IMG/VR virus record: IMGVR_UViG_3300021135_000011
Span: 1 to 64,000 of that record
Source: a virus
DNA length: 64,000 bases
Direction: 5' to 3' (one strand)
Of this stretch, positions 34,966 through 41,905 are shown in pieces (within the stretch, counting starts at the first letter, position 1; every line of letters begins with the position of its first letter). Under the pieces are notes generated by a model. It made no database searches, was not told the DNA's origin, and saw nothing but the letters and a program-made list of their open reading frames with translations. The translations under genes and the position numbers were made by a program.

Positions 34966-34979
34966 TTGGATTATTTTTA
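34947..34979 (+). terminator. Rho-independent terminator
   Basis: AATCCGACTAT (34,947-34,957), loop TTCC, ATAGTTGGATT (34,962-34,972): 11 bp with one G-U, followed by ATTTTTA. Confidence 0.8.
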
Positions 34980-34995
34980 AAATAAATGCAAAATT

Positions 34996-35205
34996 ATGCA
35001 TAAAATATTAAAAAAATTTGCTATATGGCCCACGCAAGTTACAATAAGTTGGGATAAATATAAATTCACTTGGATATTTCTTAAAACATATTATGTAATA
35101 GATAATGTAAGATTTAGATGGCGCAAAGATGCATTAGAATTTTCTACAAGATTTTTAAAAGATGAATTGCAAAAAGAAATAAAAGAATTAAAAGAAAAAA
35201 TATGA
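34996..35205 (+). CDS. Hypothetical basic protein
   Basis: 69 aa, Lys/Trp-rich with a C-terminal helix (KDELQKEIKELKEKI). Four-base overlap (ATGA) with the following membrane-protein gene. Function unknown. Confidence 0.5.
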   Translation: MHKILKKFAIWPTQVTISWDKYKFTWIFLKTYYVIDNVRFRWRKDALEFSTRFLKDELQKEIKELKEKI

Positions 35206-35369
35206 AAAAAGAACATTTTACACCGTTATTCACGGCTATAATATTATACTTAGTTTGGTTTGCATTTTTTGGATTATGTGTGCATTTACCAATTAGTATA
35301 GTATTAGTACCTTGGATAATAGGATTAGTAAGTTATATTATATTGAAAAGATTAAAATTTTTTATTTAA
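35202..35369 (+). CDS. 55-aa protein with two membrane helices
   Basis: Hydrophobic segments at about residues 8-28 and 30-48 with basic ends (KKEHF, KRLKFF). Coupled to the preceding gene by ATGA. Small membrane protein of unknown function. Confidence 0.5.
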   Translation: MKKEHFTPLFTAIILYLVWFAFFGLCVHLPISIVLVPWIIGLVSYIILKRLKFFI

Positions 35370-35398
35370 CAATTAACAACAAACAAAACACAAACAAA

Positions 35399-35974
35399 AT
35401 GAAAAAGTACCTATTAATTGCAATTAGTTTATTATCTCTTACAAGTTGTGAGTATGATAATCATCCGAGAAATACATCTGCAATAGATGAACAAGCACAC
35501 ACGGAATTAAATCAACGCGATTTAAACCAAAAACAACCTGCACCTACAATTACATGGAGCCTTGAAAGAGATAATCTCATTAAAAGGTTTAAACTGCAAA
35601 ATGATCGTGCAGTAATGTTTTATATGTATATATTCATAGAAGGACAAGGGCAACCAATTGGTTATTATCAGATAAATAAAGTATCTTCTGTAAATAGCCA
35701 ACTTACAAATACACAACAAGTTGTACCTTTTCACATGTATGGTGGTGGGTATACTTATGATATTCTACCAAGTCCCGCAGAAGATGGTTCTTATGGTACA
35801 AATGGTGATGGTATGTTTGGATTTACACCTGATGACATCTATATAGAAACAGATATGCATTATATTACAAGCACAATCCCACTTACATTTGAGAAACCTG
35901 TTAATTGTATAGCAATAATTACAACAGAACAAGCACGAAAAGCATTAGAAATTTCTAAAAAAGCAATGCAATAA
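35399..35974 (+). CDS. Phage lipoprotein
   Basis: 191 aa from the ATG at 35,399, chosen because it places a lipoprotein signal at the very N-terminus (MKKYLLIAISLLSLTSCEYD, lipobox LTSC). The longer in-frame extension would overlap the previous gene. Mature protein: a 40-residue polar linker, then a beta-rich domain with a Gly-rich stretch (MYGGGYTYDILPSP). Membrane-anchored phage lipoproteins often block superinfection or alter the envelope; that role is not shown here. Confidence 0.65.
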   Translation: MKKYLLIAISLLSLTSCEYDNHPRNTSAIDEQAHTELNQRDLNQKQPAPTITWSLERDNLIKRFKLQNDRAVMFYMYIFIEGQGQPIGYYQINKVSSVNSQLTNTQQVVPFHMYGGGYTYDILPSPAEDGSYGTNGDGMFGFTPDDIYIETDMHYITSTIPLTFEKPVNCIAIITTEQARKALEISKKAMQ

Positions 35975-35976
35975 TT

Positions 35977-36363
35977 ATGAAAACATTTGGAATAATAGTA
36001 TTATGCTTATTAGGTGTAGTTGCCTTAAGTATTTTTGGGTTTATGGGTACAACCTGTAATAATGCACAAAATCAAGTGCAAGACCATGTAGTAAATAATT
36101 CATTTAACAGTTATGAAGAGTTTCAAGAGATATATAACACTTGTCAACAAGTTAATGATGATCTTGGAACTATAAAAGATGCGAATGAAAATGACAAAAT
36201 GTTTGCTCAATTTTCAAAAACTTCTCAGCAAACCGCATTAAAAAAGAAAATGAATCGTTGGATAGAAGAATATAATGCAAAATCTAAAATGTGGAATAGA
36301 AGCATGTGGAAATCAAATACATTACCATATCAACTATCTGCAAAAGATTTTAGTAATTACTAA
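35977..36363 (+). CDS. Membrane-anchored helical protein (LemA-like in shape)
   Basis: 128 aa. N-terminal transmembrane helix (residues 3-24), then CNNAQNQVQDHVVN and long helices ending WIEEYNAKSKMWNRSMWKSN. The layout of one N-terminal helix plus a helical periplasmic domain resembles LemA-like proteins, and such genes occur in many phages. It starts two bases after the lipoprotein gene. Confidence 0.6.
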   Translation: MKTFGIIVLCLLGVVALSIFGFMGTTCNNAQNQVQDHVVNNSFNSYEEFQEIYNTCQQVNDDLGTIKDANENDKMFAQFSKTSQQTALKKKMNRWIEEYNAKSKMWNRSMWKSNTLPYQLSAKDFSNY

Positions 36364-36384
36364 TTAAAAATTGTGCATAATAAT

Positions 36385-36480
36385 AAAATAGCAGAGAATG
36401 TGTATAAAACAAGAAACTTGCTCAGTCTAAGGATTAGAAATCTAAGAACGCAGTCGTATTAAGCACTTCTCTACTATTTT
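36385..36480 (+). ncRNA. Long intergenic hairpin
   Basis: AAAATAGCAGAGAA (36,385-36,398) pairs with TTCTCTACTATTTT (36,467-36,480) with a single C-A mismatch in 14 bp. The enclosed 68 bases contain a small stem (TCTAAG region). A second composite structure follows at about 36,508-36,622 (CTGTTATAAT with ATTATAGCAG, enclosing TCTGCAT/ATGCAGA). Together they fill the 287-base gap 36,364-36,650. Confidence 0.55.
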
Positions 36481-36650
36481 ATCTATTAGCTCTGTAAAAA
36501 GGGTTAGGCTGTTATAATCTGCATAAACATTGTTCACCAATTTTGGGTATAATACAATGTGAGAAGATGTGATTTCTATAGGGTAAATGCAGACTAATAT
36601 AGAAATTGTTCATATTATAGCAGTGCTTAAACAATTTAAAACTCAAAAAA

Positions 36651-36866
36651 ATGCAAACGCAACCAAAAATTTACATCATCGGAGGGCAAATAACAGAAAT
36701 ACCTCAAATTGCAGAAGCTACACAGTATCCTCAGATACAAAAACAGTTTCATCCACGCACACACCCAAATATAAAATTGCAGCAAAAAATTCAAAAGAAA
36801 CTGCATAAACAGTCAAAGTTTACCAAAAAAATACACAGTTTAACAGAATTAGAAGTAAGACATTAG
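36651..36866 (+). CDS. Hypothetical basic 71-aa protein
   Basis: The start is preceded by AAAACTCAAAAAAATG, the leader typical of this region; this frame is preferred over an overlapping frame from 36,587. Lys/Gln/His-rich, basic. Function unknown. Confidence 0.5.
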   Translation: MQTQPKIYIIGGQITEIPQIAEATQYPQIQKQFHPRTHPNIKLQQKIQKKLHKQSKFTKKIHSLTELEVRH

Positions 36867-36878
36867 GATTTTTGAGTT

Positions 36879-36949
36879 CTCAGATAATAGGTGCGGTGTG
36901 TATAAGCCGTTAAATAGTATCATATATACAGCCTGTTATCTGAGTTTTT
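36879..36949 (+). terminator. Large hairpin with T-tail, possible terminator or small RNA
   Basis: CTCAGATAATAGG (36,879-36,891) pairs over 13 bp with 36,932-36,944; an inner stem TGTGTATA/TATATACA follows, and TTTTT ends it at 36,949. Larger than a usual terminator and similar in plan to the other long hairpins of the region. Confidence 0.6.
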
Positions 36950-36994
36950 AAAACGCAAATCTATTAAAATTTTTTAAAATTCAATCTAAATAAA

Positions 36995-37216
36995 ATGACA
37001 ACACTAACAAAATTTTCAAAAAAACGCAGTGCAATTAATAGAAGATCTATAGTTAAAACACGACTAGAAGAACAATTACTTGCAGGAACTAAACAAAAAA
37101 AGTTTTTTGTAGACGCAGAAGGTAACTTTACCCCCGCAATAGAAATGATTCCCTTAGAAGAATTAGATAAAGTACGCATTACTAAAGAAATAGCAACCTT
37201 ACAAACAAGAATGTAA
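36995..37216 (+). CDS. Hypothetical 73-aa protein
   Basis: Basic N-terminus (KFSKKRSAINRRSIVKTR) and a short acidic helix (MIPLEELDKVRITKEIATL). One base before the next gene. Function unknown; DNA or RNA binding is conceivable from the charge. Confidence 0.5.
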   Translation: MTTLTKFSKKRSAINRRSIVKTRLEEQLLAGTKQKKFFVDAEGNFTPAIEMIPLEELDKVRITKEIATLQTRM

Positions 37217-37217
37217 A

Positions 37218-37532
37218 ATGGAAACACTTATAATAGTAATTGGTGTAATAGCAGGCTTAGGTCTGCTAATGTGGTATTCTGCAGCAATGGGAGGTTTTGT
37301 GGTATATAAATTTTGGTATTGGTTTTTGTTACCAATTTTTCCAAATTTACCACATATAAACTATTGGGAAGCAGTTTCTTTAATGATGTTTATTAATTTA
37401 TGTAAAAGTTCATACACAGATAATATAAAAAAAGAATATAAAGATTCACAAAATTTTTACATAATAAAGGCAATACTTAATCCAATTTTACAATTATTAA
37501 TTGGATATATTGTCTACAAATGTATTTATTAA
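37218..37532 (+). CDS. Membrane protein with three or four helices
   Basis: 104 aa. Hydrophobic segments at about residues 3-20, 24-45, 50-62 and 84-103 with short polar turns. No recognised family. Followed by a terminator candidate. Confidence 0.5.
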   Translation: METLIIVIGVIAGLGLLMWYSAAMGGFVVYKFWYWFLLPIFPNLPHINYWEAVSLMMFINLCKSSYTDNIKKEYKDSQNFYIIKAILNPILQLLIGYIVYKCIY

Positions 37533-37547
37533 AATACTATAGGTTTT

Positions 37548-37580
37548 ATCAGTTTAGATTCTTGTAAGAAAACTGATTTT
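37548..37580 (+). terminator. Terminator candidate
   Basis: ATCAGTTT (37,548-37,555) pairs with AAACTGAT (37,570-37,577), loop of 14 bases, then a short T-run. Low GC in the stem makes it moderate. Confidence 0.5.
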
Positions 37581-37612
37581 TAAATTATTGAAAAACTCTA
37601 AAAAATTTATTT

Positions 37613-37951
37613 ATGAAATTATTATCAATAGCTTTAATTCTAAGTATAGGATTAAATGCATCTGCTCAATCTGATTTATATACTCAATCTTTTAAAGGAG
37701 ATTCTATTAGAATTGAAAAGCAAAAATATTGGTGTTATGCGTCTGTAGAAAATATTTTTGAAAATGCAACACCCTTTATAACAACAGATAACCTATATTT
37801 TACAGTATCTTATAGTAAGTACATGCTCTATGATAATCTAACGCAAACAAGGTATATCTGTACATCACTTAGAGATTCTAATATTACACCCCACTTAGTA
37901 TATCTAATAAATCTAATCAGAGAAAATCGTGTATATAACAAATCTTATTAG
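37613..37951 (+). CDS. Secreted small protein
   Basis: 112 aa with a clear signal peptide (MKLLSIALILSIGLNASAQ, cleavage after SAQ). Mature part about 93 residues, with a beta-rich core containing YWCYASVENIFENATPF. Probably periplasmic. Function unknown. Confidence 0.55.
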   Translation: MKLLSIALILSIGLNASAQSDLYTQSFKGDSIRIEKQKYWCYASVENIFENATPFITTDNLYFTVSYSKYMLYDNLTQTRYICTSLRDSNITPHLVYLINLIRENRVYNKSY

Positions 37952-37952
37952 T

Positions 37953-38060
37953 ATGGGAAACTTTCAAGCAATTTGCCACTATCTTACAATAATAATAGTG
38001 GTACAGATTATTTCAAAAACAATTTTAAGGTGGCAAGAAAATAAATATGAAGATGAATGA
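37953..38060 (+). CDS. 35-aa single-helix membrane peptide
   Basis: Hydrophobic core YLTIIIVVQIISKTIL; overlaps the start of the sigma-factor gene by 14 bases, which may couple their translation. Small but well placed. Confidence 0.35.
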   Translation: MGNFQAICHYLTIIIVVQIISKTILRWQENKYEDE

Positions 38061-38571
38061 AAAGGAATTTCAAGAAGATTTATATAGAAATTATTTAAGT
38101 AGATTTATTGGATATGTATTAAAACGTCGTTGTAGTTTACAATATTGTGATGCACAAGAAATTGCACATAATGCATTTTTAAATATATTTAAATATAGAA
38201 ACAATATTAAAAATGATGCGGCGTTTGATTCGTGGATGTTTAAAGTGTTACATAACGCCATGAACCAATATGTCCAAAGAAATTATGAAAAAATTTCTGC
38301 AATAAAGATTACGCTATTTGAGAATCTCCATGATAATGTATTACAAGATATACCAAATTATCAAGAGATTGAAGAAGAACTTATTAAAAAAAAATTAGAA
38401 AATGCAATAGGTCGGGAATCTGCATATAAAAAACATGCTTATACAATAGTAAAAATGTATAATCAAGGATATAATTGCCGAGATATTTCAGAAAAAATAG
38501 GATTAGCTTATAGGCATACTAAAAGTATTAAACAACACGCATATAAACAACTAAAAAACTTATTAAAATGA
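38047..38571 (+). CDS. ECF-type RNA polymerase sigma factor
   Basis: 174 aa, the usual ECF length. Region 2: QEIAHNAFLNIFKYRNNIKNDAAFDSWMFKVLHNAMNQYVQRN (about residues 36-80), with the typical FxxWMFKVxxN core. Region 4: AYTIVKMYNQGYNCRDISEKIGLAYRHTKSIKQHAYKQLKNLL (about 133-173), a helix-turn-helix. It would redirect host RNA polymerase to a subset of phage promoters. The next gene overlaps its stop by 4 bases. Confidence 0.85.
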   Translation: MKMNEKEFQEDLYRNYLSRFIGYVLKRRCSLQYCDAQEIAHNAFLNIFKYRNNIKNDAAFDSWMFKVLHNAMNQYVQRNYEKISAIKITLFENLHDNVLQDIPNYQEIEEELIKKKLENAIGRESAYKKHAYTIVKMYNQGYNCRDISEKIGLAYRHTKSIKQHAYKQLKNLLK

Positions 38572-38789
38572 GTAAGAATAGCCGTAGAAACCAACGCAAA
38601 TTATTTAAAGAAATTTGTGATAACGTATTAGGGTTAGATATAATACCTAATAGAAAACGCAATATACATAATATAAAAAGCCACAAAAATAAGGCAACGC
38701 ATTCATTGCACAAAGATTCAAAAGAGACAAAAATAAAACGTGCCACAGGATTTAGACCTTTTGCACACAGTAATCACGGAGCAGAATAA
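38568..38789 (+). CDS. Hypothetical very basic protein
   Basis: 73 aa, rich in Lys, Arg, Asn and His, with no hydrophobic core to speak of. Coupled to the sigma-factor gene by ATGA overlap. Nucleic-acid binding or an anti-sigma partner are possibilities only from context. Confidence 0.5.
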   Translation: MSKNSRRNQRKLFKEICDNVLGLDIIPNRKRNIHNIKSHKNKATHSLHKDSKETKIKRATGFRPFAHSNHGAE

Positions 38790-38799
38790 ATAAAAACTA

Positions 38800-39003
38800 A
38801 TGGAAAAGGAAGATAATATAACAGAACAAGAATACTTAGGATTATTAAATAGCTTGGATTGGTATTATAATTTTTCTGATTCAAATGCCGTGCAGGAAGA
38901 AAATTTTTTAAAAGACGCAAGATTAAAAAGACTTGCAATAAATAATTCAAGATTCAAAGAATTATATCATAACGAACAACAAAAACGATTTAAAAGAAAT
39001 TAA
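38800..39003 (+). CDS. Hypothetical acidic helical protein
   Basis: 67 aa (MEKEDNITEQEYLGLLNSLDWYYNFSDSN...). Soluble, helical. Spacing of 10 bases from the previous gene. Function unknown. Confidence 0.45.
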   Translation: MEKEDNITEQEYLGLLNSLDWYYNFSDSNAVQEENFLKDARLKRLAINNSRFKELYHNEQQKRFKRN

Positions 39004-39060
39004 AATGAAAAAAAGCAACGGATTCGGTATCAGCTATATATCCTTAATATACATTAAATA

Positions 39061-39249
39061 ATGCAATTAATAAAAAATTTAGAAGATTTGCAATTTGTTT
39101 TGAATTCCAAAGAAGAATATAGCTTATATACAGATCATTGTGGAAAAAAGATATTAATTTCACATGAAATGGTTTTAAGAACGCAACTTTGTCAAATAAT
39201 TGCAAATATAAAAATAAAAAAATATTGGTTTGAACTCAAAAAATCTTAA
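39061..39249 (+). CDS. Hypothetical 62-aa protein
   Basis: Mixed helix and strand, with a short 18-codon frame (39,004-39,060) filling the space before it. Two bases from the next gene. Function unknown. Confidence 0.45.
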   Translation: MQLIKNLEDLQFVLNSKEEYSLYTDHCGKKILISHEMVLRTQLCQIIANIKIKKYWFELKKS

Positions 39250-39251
39250 AT

Positions 39252-39452
39252 ATGTCTAAAAAGTATTGCAAAAATTGCCACGCTATTACAAACCATACAC
39301 GAGATTTAGATTGTTCTAAATGTGGTAGTACACACGAGGACACAATTGAAGAAGAAAAAGACACTGAATTAGACCTTGCCTGGAAAGATTCAGATTTTGA
39401 AGAAAGATATAGTAAAAGAGAACATAAAACTCATAGTTTAAGGGGTTGGTAA
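39252..39452 (+). CDS. Small zinc-ribbon protein
   Basis: 66 aa. N-terminal YCKNCHAITNHTRDLDCSKCGST has two CxxC knuckles 14 residues apart, a zinc ribbon; the rest is acidic then basic. Role unknown. Confidence 0.6.
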   Translation: MSKKYCKNCHAITNHTRDLDCSKCGSTHEDTIEEEKDTELDLAWKDSDFEERYSKREHKTHSLRGW

Positions 39453-39598
39453 GTAATTAGAATAGTAGGTGTTGTAAGCAAAAGCAAATCAGAGATGATA
39501 ACACACTGTCCAAATATTTTATTTGAGTTTTTTATTTGGAAGGAATTTTGGTATTAAATAGAGTCCAAACCTATTATTTTTTAAAATTGTCGTGCAGA

Positions 39599-39883
39599 AT
39601 GGTACAAAAAGTAAAAAAATTAGTCACAGTGCGCAATCAAGCATGTGACAGAATTGAAGAATTTATATATTACTTAAGTGATTACGAAGAAAAAGAAGAA
39701 GAATTAAAAAAGTGTATACAAGAAATAATTATAGAGTTAAACCAAATTAAAGGAATGCATTCTATAATAACGTACCAAGATAAACAATTGCAAAAAGTCA
39801 AAAAAATTTTAAAGGCAAGCAAATACCCAGATGATTTATTTAAAAATCTTAAAGATCTGTGTAAATGTTTTGGAATAAATTAA
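39599..39883 (+). CDS. Small coiled-coil protein
   Basis: 94 aa from the ATG at 39,599; upstream in-frame codons lack an ATG and lie close to an AT-rich leader. Long helices (DRIEEFIYYLSDYEEKEEELKK) with a Cys/Phe tail. Function unknown. Confidence 0.5.
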   Translation: MVQKVKKLVTVRNQACDRIEEFIYYLSDYEEKEEELKKCIQEIIIELNQIKGMHSIITYQDKQLQKVKKILKASKYPDDLFKNLKDLCKCFGIN

Positions 39884-39887
39884 TTTT

Positions 39888-40106
39888 ATGAAAAAAATAA
39901 CAAATAAATTTAATATAAACGACACTTGTTGGGTTATGTATCGTAACAAACCCTTACAAGTACTTGTTACAAAAATTAATCTATCAGAAGATGAAAAAAA
40001 CATCTATTATAGCGTTAGAGCAACAAATAAAGAATTTCCAAATAGTTCATATGTAGATGCTGTAAATATATATAGCACTAAAGATGATTTAATAAGTTCA
40101 TTATGA
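39888..40106 (+). CDS. Hypothetical small beta protein
   Basis: 72 aa; FNINDTCWVMYRNKPLQVLVTKINLSEDEKN looks like a small KOW/SH3-like barrel, as in the larger protein at 41,906. Overlaps the next start by 4 bases. Confidence 0.5.
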   Translation: MKKITNKFNINDTCWVMYRNKPLQVLVTKINLSEDEKNIYYSVRATNKEFPNSSYVDAVNIYSTKDDLISSL

Positions 40107-40291
40107 CTACAAAAAATGAAATACCAATAAAACCATATAATAACACAGAAATTTTAAAAAAGGCAATGCAACCCACATATACTTTAGAAGATATGGAAAA
40201 TCTTTGGAAATTCAAATCAAAAGTAAAATCAATGGATTGCACATTTAAGGAATATATGGAATCATTAAATGAACATAAAAATAAAAAATAA
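40103..40291 (+). CDS. Hypothetical 62-aa protein
   Basis: Helical, with a central MEDLEN-like segment and a Lys-rich end. ATGA-coupled to the previous gene. Function unknown. Confidence 0.45.
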   Translation: MTTKNEIPIKPYNNTEILKKAMQPTYTLEDMENLWKFKSKVKSMDCTFKEYMESLNEHKNKK

Positions 40292-40341
40292 TTACCGATT
40301 TATCAAAATTTTTTCGTAAATTTGTAATAAATAACTAAATT

Positions 40342-40536
40342 ATGTCAGTAGAAAGAAAAAGTGTAGAAAAATCAGAATATCAACATTGGTCAAAGCATCC
40401 TAGTTATCTTGGATTTGTAGCAATTCCTTCAGAATATCCTTCAGCTAAAATAAGTGGAATACAAGAAAATTCTAAAAATGAAAATGCACACCCTAGTATT
40501 AAAGAAAAACTAGAAAATGCTCTAAAGAAAAAATAA
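40342..40536 (+). CDS. Hypothetical 64-aa protein
   Basis: Polar, with a Pro/Ser segment and a Lys-rich C-terminus. A TAAATTTG box at 40,316-40,323 looks like a -7 element but no TTTG box stands 20 bases upstream. Function unknown. Confidence 0.4.
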   Translation: MSVERKSVEKSEYQHWSKHPSYLGFVAIPSEYPSAKISGIQENSKNENAHPSIKEKLENALKKK

Positions 40537-40569
40537 TTATTAATAAAATCTAAATTAAAAACTCAAAAA

Positions 40570-40854
40570 ATGAAAAAGCAAATCACAAAACCAGTATTAG
40601 AAGTAAAATCTATTTTTAAGGGTGGGCAAGTACTACCAGAAACAGATTTAACTAAGAAGCATTCAATTTTAGAATTAGGGGTGCAAAAGAAGTATGAAAA
40701 TGAAAAAGGTAATATATCTATTCATAAATCAGAGAAATTGCGCGAAAAAAATTTAAAAAAAATGCAATTTAAACAAAAAAAGTCATTAAACCATCTATAC
40801 AACTTCTTAGAAAAGAAATTAGAAGGAATGTTAATGGTACAAGGTAATAATTAA
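40570..40854 (+). CDS. Hypothetical basic protein before the tmRNA
   Basis: 94 aa, Lys-rich, with a helical second half (LREKNLKKMQFKQKKSLNHLYNFLEKK). Leader AAAAACTCAAAAAATG. It ends 10 bases before the tmRNA, so it may share the transcript. It does not resemble SmpB. Confidence 0.5.
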   Translation: MKKQITKPVLEVKSIFKGGQVLPETDLTKKHSILELGVQKKYENEKGNISIHKSEKLREKNLKKMQFKQKKSLNHLYNFLEKKLEGMLMVQGNN

Positions 40855-40863
40855 ATAAAACTC

Positions 40864-41336
40864 GGGGGTAAAAGGTTTTGATTTAATAAATGCAGGAAAG
40901 TGAGTGTCTAGGCAGGTGTATGTATTGCCTTAAATAATTCATATAATAATAAACGTAGAAGTTTCTAACGTACAGGTAGGTAACGATATAGACGAAATGC
41001 TTATGTCTATGGGCTTGATGAGTGAATTAGAAGTAGCTTAGTCAAAATTACAATTGAGTTGCAACGCATTTGACAACTTTAAAAACATAGATGCGTCAAA
41101 ATTCCAGAGATGTATAGGACAATAAAATAAGAAATCTCCTAGTTTTTGTTATTTTTTAATAGTATTTTGAATACCTGCAGATCGCCTTTGCTTGCTTGCA
41201 AGATTAGCCTAATGAGGTCAAAAGAGAAATAGAAAAGAATAACTAGCCAAGTCAAGGCAATAAAACAGACTATAGACATAAGATAATCATAATTTGGCTT
41301 TGTTAAAGACGAGGCTCTCGGATGCCTCTACCTCCA
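40864..41336 (+). ncRNA. ssrA: Transfer-messenger RNA (tmRNA)
   Basis: The tRNA-like ends match tmRNA: GGGGGTA (40,864-40,870) pairs with TACCTCC (41,329-41,335), including the G3-U70 wobble that makes alanyl-tRNA synthetase charge tmRNA, followed by discriminator A. GGUUUUGA occupies the 5' D-loop place. The T-stem GAGGC/GCCTC directly abuts the acceptor and is preceded by AGAC, as in bacterial tmRNA, though its loop has 8 bases. AGTGAGTGTCTAGGC and AATAAAACAGACTATAGACATAAG resemble the conserved blocks before the tag and near the last pseudoknot. A tag frame runs from about 40,952 (NVEVSN) to a TAG at 41,039 (ends SELEVA). At 473 bases it is longer than usual. CCA is not encoded. Confidence 0.85.
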
Positions 41337-41337
41337 G

Positions 41338-41373
41338 ATTTACAAAGAACAACTACTTCCACGTAGTGTAAAT
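41338..41373 (+). ncRNA. Hairpin between tmRNA and tRNA-Arg
   Basis: ATTTACA (41,338-41,344) pairs with TGTAAAT (41,367-41,373), with an inner ACTAC/GTAGT stem. It starts two bases after the tmRNA 3' end and is likely a processing signal that separates the two stable RNAs. Confidence 0.55.
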
Positions 41374-41406
41374 TGGGATAAATGCAAAATGTTGTTCACA
41401 AAGTTT

Positions 41407-41478
41407 GGTAGTATAGTGTATTGCATCGCACGAATTTCTTCTAAAAATTAAGGCTTGGTTGAATTCCAAGTATTACCA
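41407..41478 (+). tRNA. tRNA-Arg (UCU)
   Basis: Complete 72-base cloverleaf: acceptor GGTAGTA/TATTACC, D-stem GTGT/GCAC, anticodon stem AATTT/AAATT with loop CTTCTAA (anticodon UCU), variable AAGG, T-stem CTTGG/CCAAG with loop TTGAATT, discriminator A. CCA is not encoded. It reads AGA, by far the commonest Arg codon of these genes. Confidence 0.92.
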
Positions 41479-41563
41479 CAATTTAAACTAATTTCAGTCA
41501 TGGCGACTGAGATATCGCAAAGTCTTTATATAGTAAGAAGTATAAAGCACTACTTATAGAGAA

Positions 41564-41599
41564 AGAGATTATCTATTAATTTAGGTAATCTCTTTTTTT
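41564..41599 (+). terminator. Rho-independent terminator of the stable-RNA unit
   Basis: AGAGATTATC (41,564-41,573), 10-base loop, GGTAATCTCT (41,584-41,593), then seven T. Two further small hairpins (TCAGTC/GACTGA near 41,494 and CTTTATA/TATAAAG near 41,524) lie between it and the tRNA. Confidence 0.85.
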
Positions 41600-41644
41600 G
41601 TTAAGATTTTGAGTAAAAATAAATGCACAACAAAATTTTAAAAA

Positions 41645-41869
41645 ATGCAAGATAAAATACCACATAAATTAAAATTTGCCTCAATTAGATTTGAAAATAA
41701 TTAGAAAAATGATAAAATATATAAATTAATAGAGTGTTACTTTATATTTATTACAACAAAATTGGATTTTAGAGATTCACAAACAATTAAATGCCGACCA
41801 ATTTTTGGATTTGCATTATTAAATTTTGGATTTGTAATACTCTTTGAACCTTATATAATAAAAAAATAA
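41645..41869 (+). pseudogene. Small gene interrupted by an in-frame TAG
   Basis: From the ATG at 41,645 the frame reads 19 codons to TAG (41,702-41,704) and continues open for 54 codons to TAA at 41,867, with a hydrophobic segment (FGFALLNFGFVILFEPY) in the second part. TAG is used as a normal stop by many genes here, so decay is more likely than recoding. Confidence 0.4.
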
Positions 41870-41905
41870 TTTTTATAAAAACGCAATAAATTAAATTAAT
41901 AATAT

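Noticed and set aside
36587-36808. Plus frame overlapping the 71-aa gene
   Set aside because: It starts within a structured gap and lacks the leader that precedes the ATG at 36,651.
40864-41336. RNase P RNA or a riboswitch as identity of the structured RNA
   Set aside because: The terminal pairing with G3-U70, T-stem and internal tag frame fit tmRNA, and no RNase P consensus blocks were seen.
41702-41704. Genome-wide TAG reassignment
   Set aside because: Many intact genes (for example those ending at 45,844, 51,956 and 55,865) stop at TAG, and no CUA-anticodon tRNA was found.
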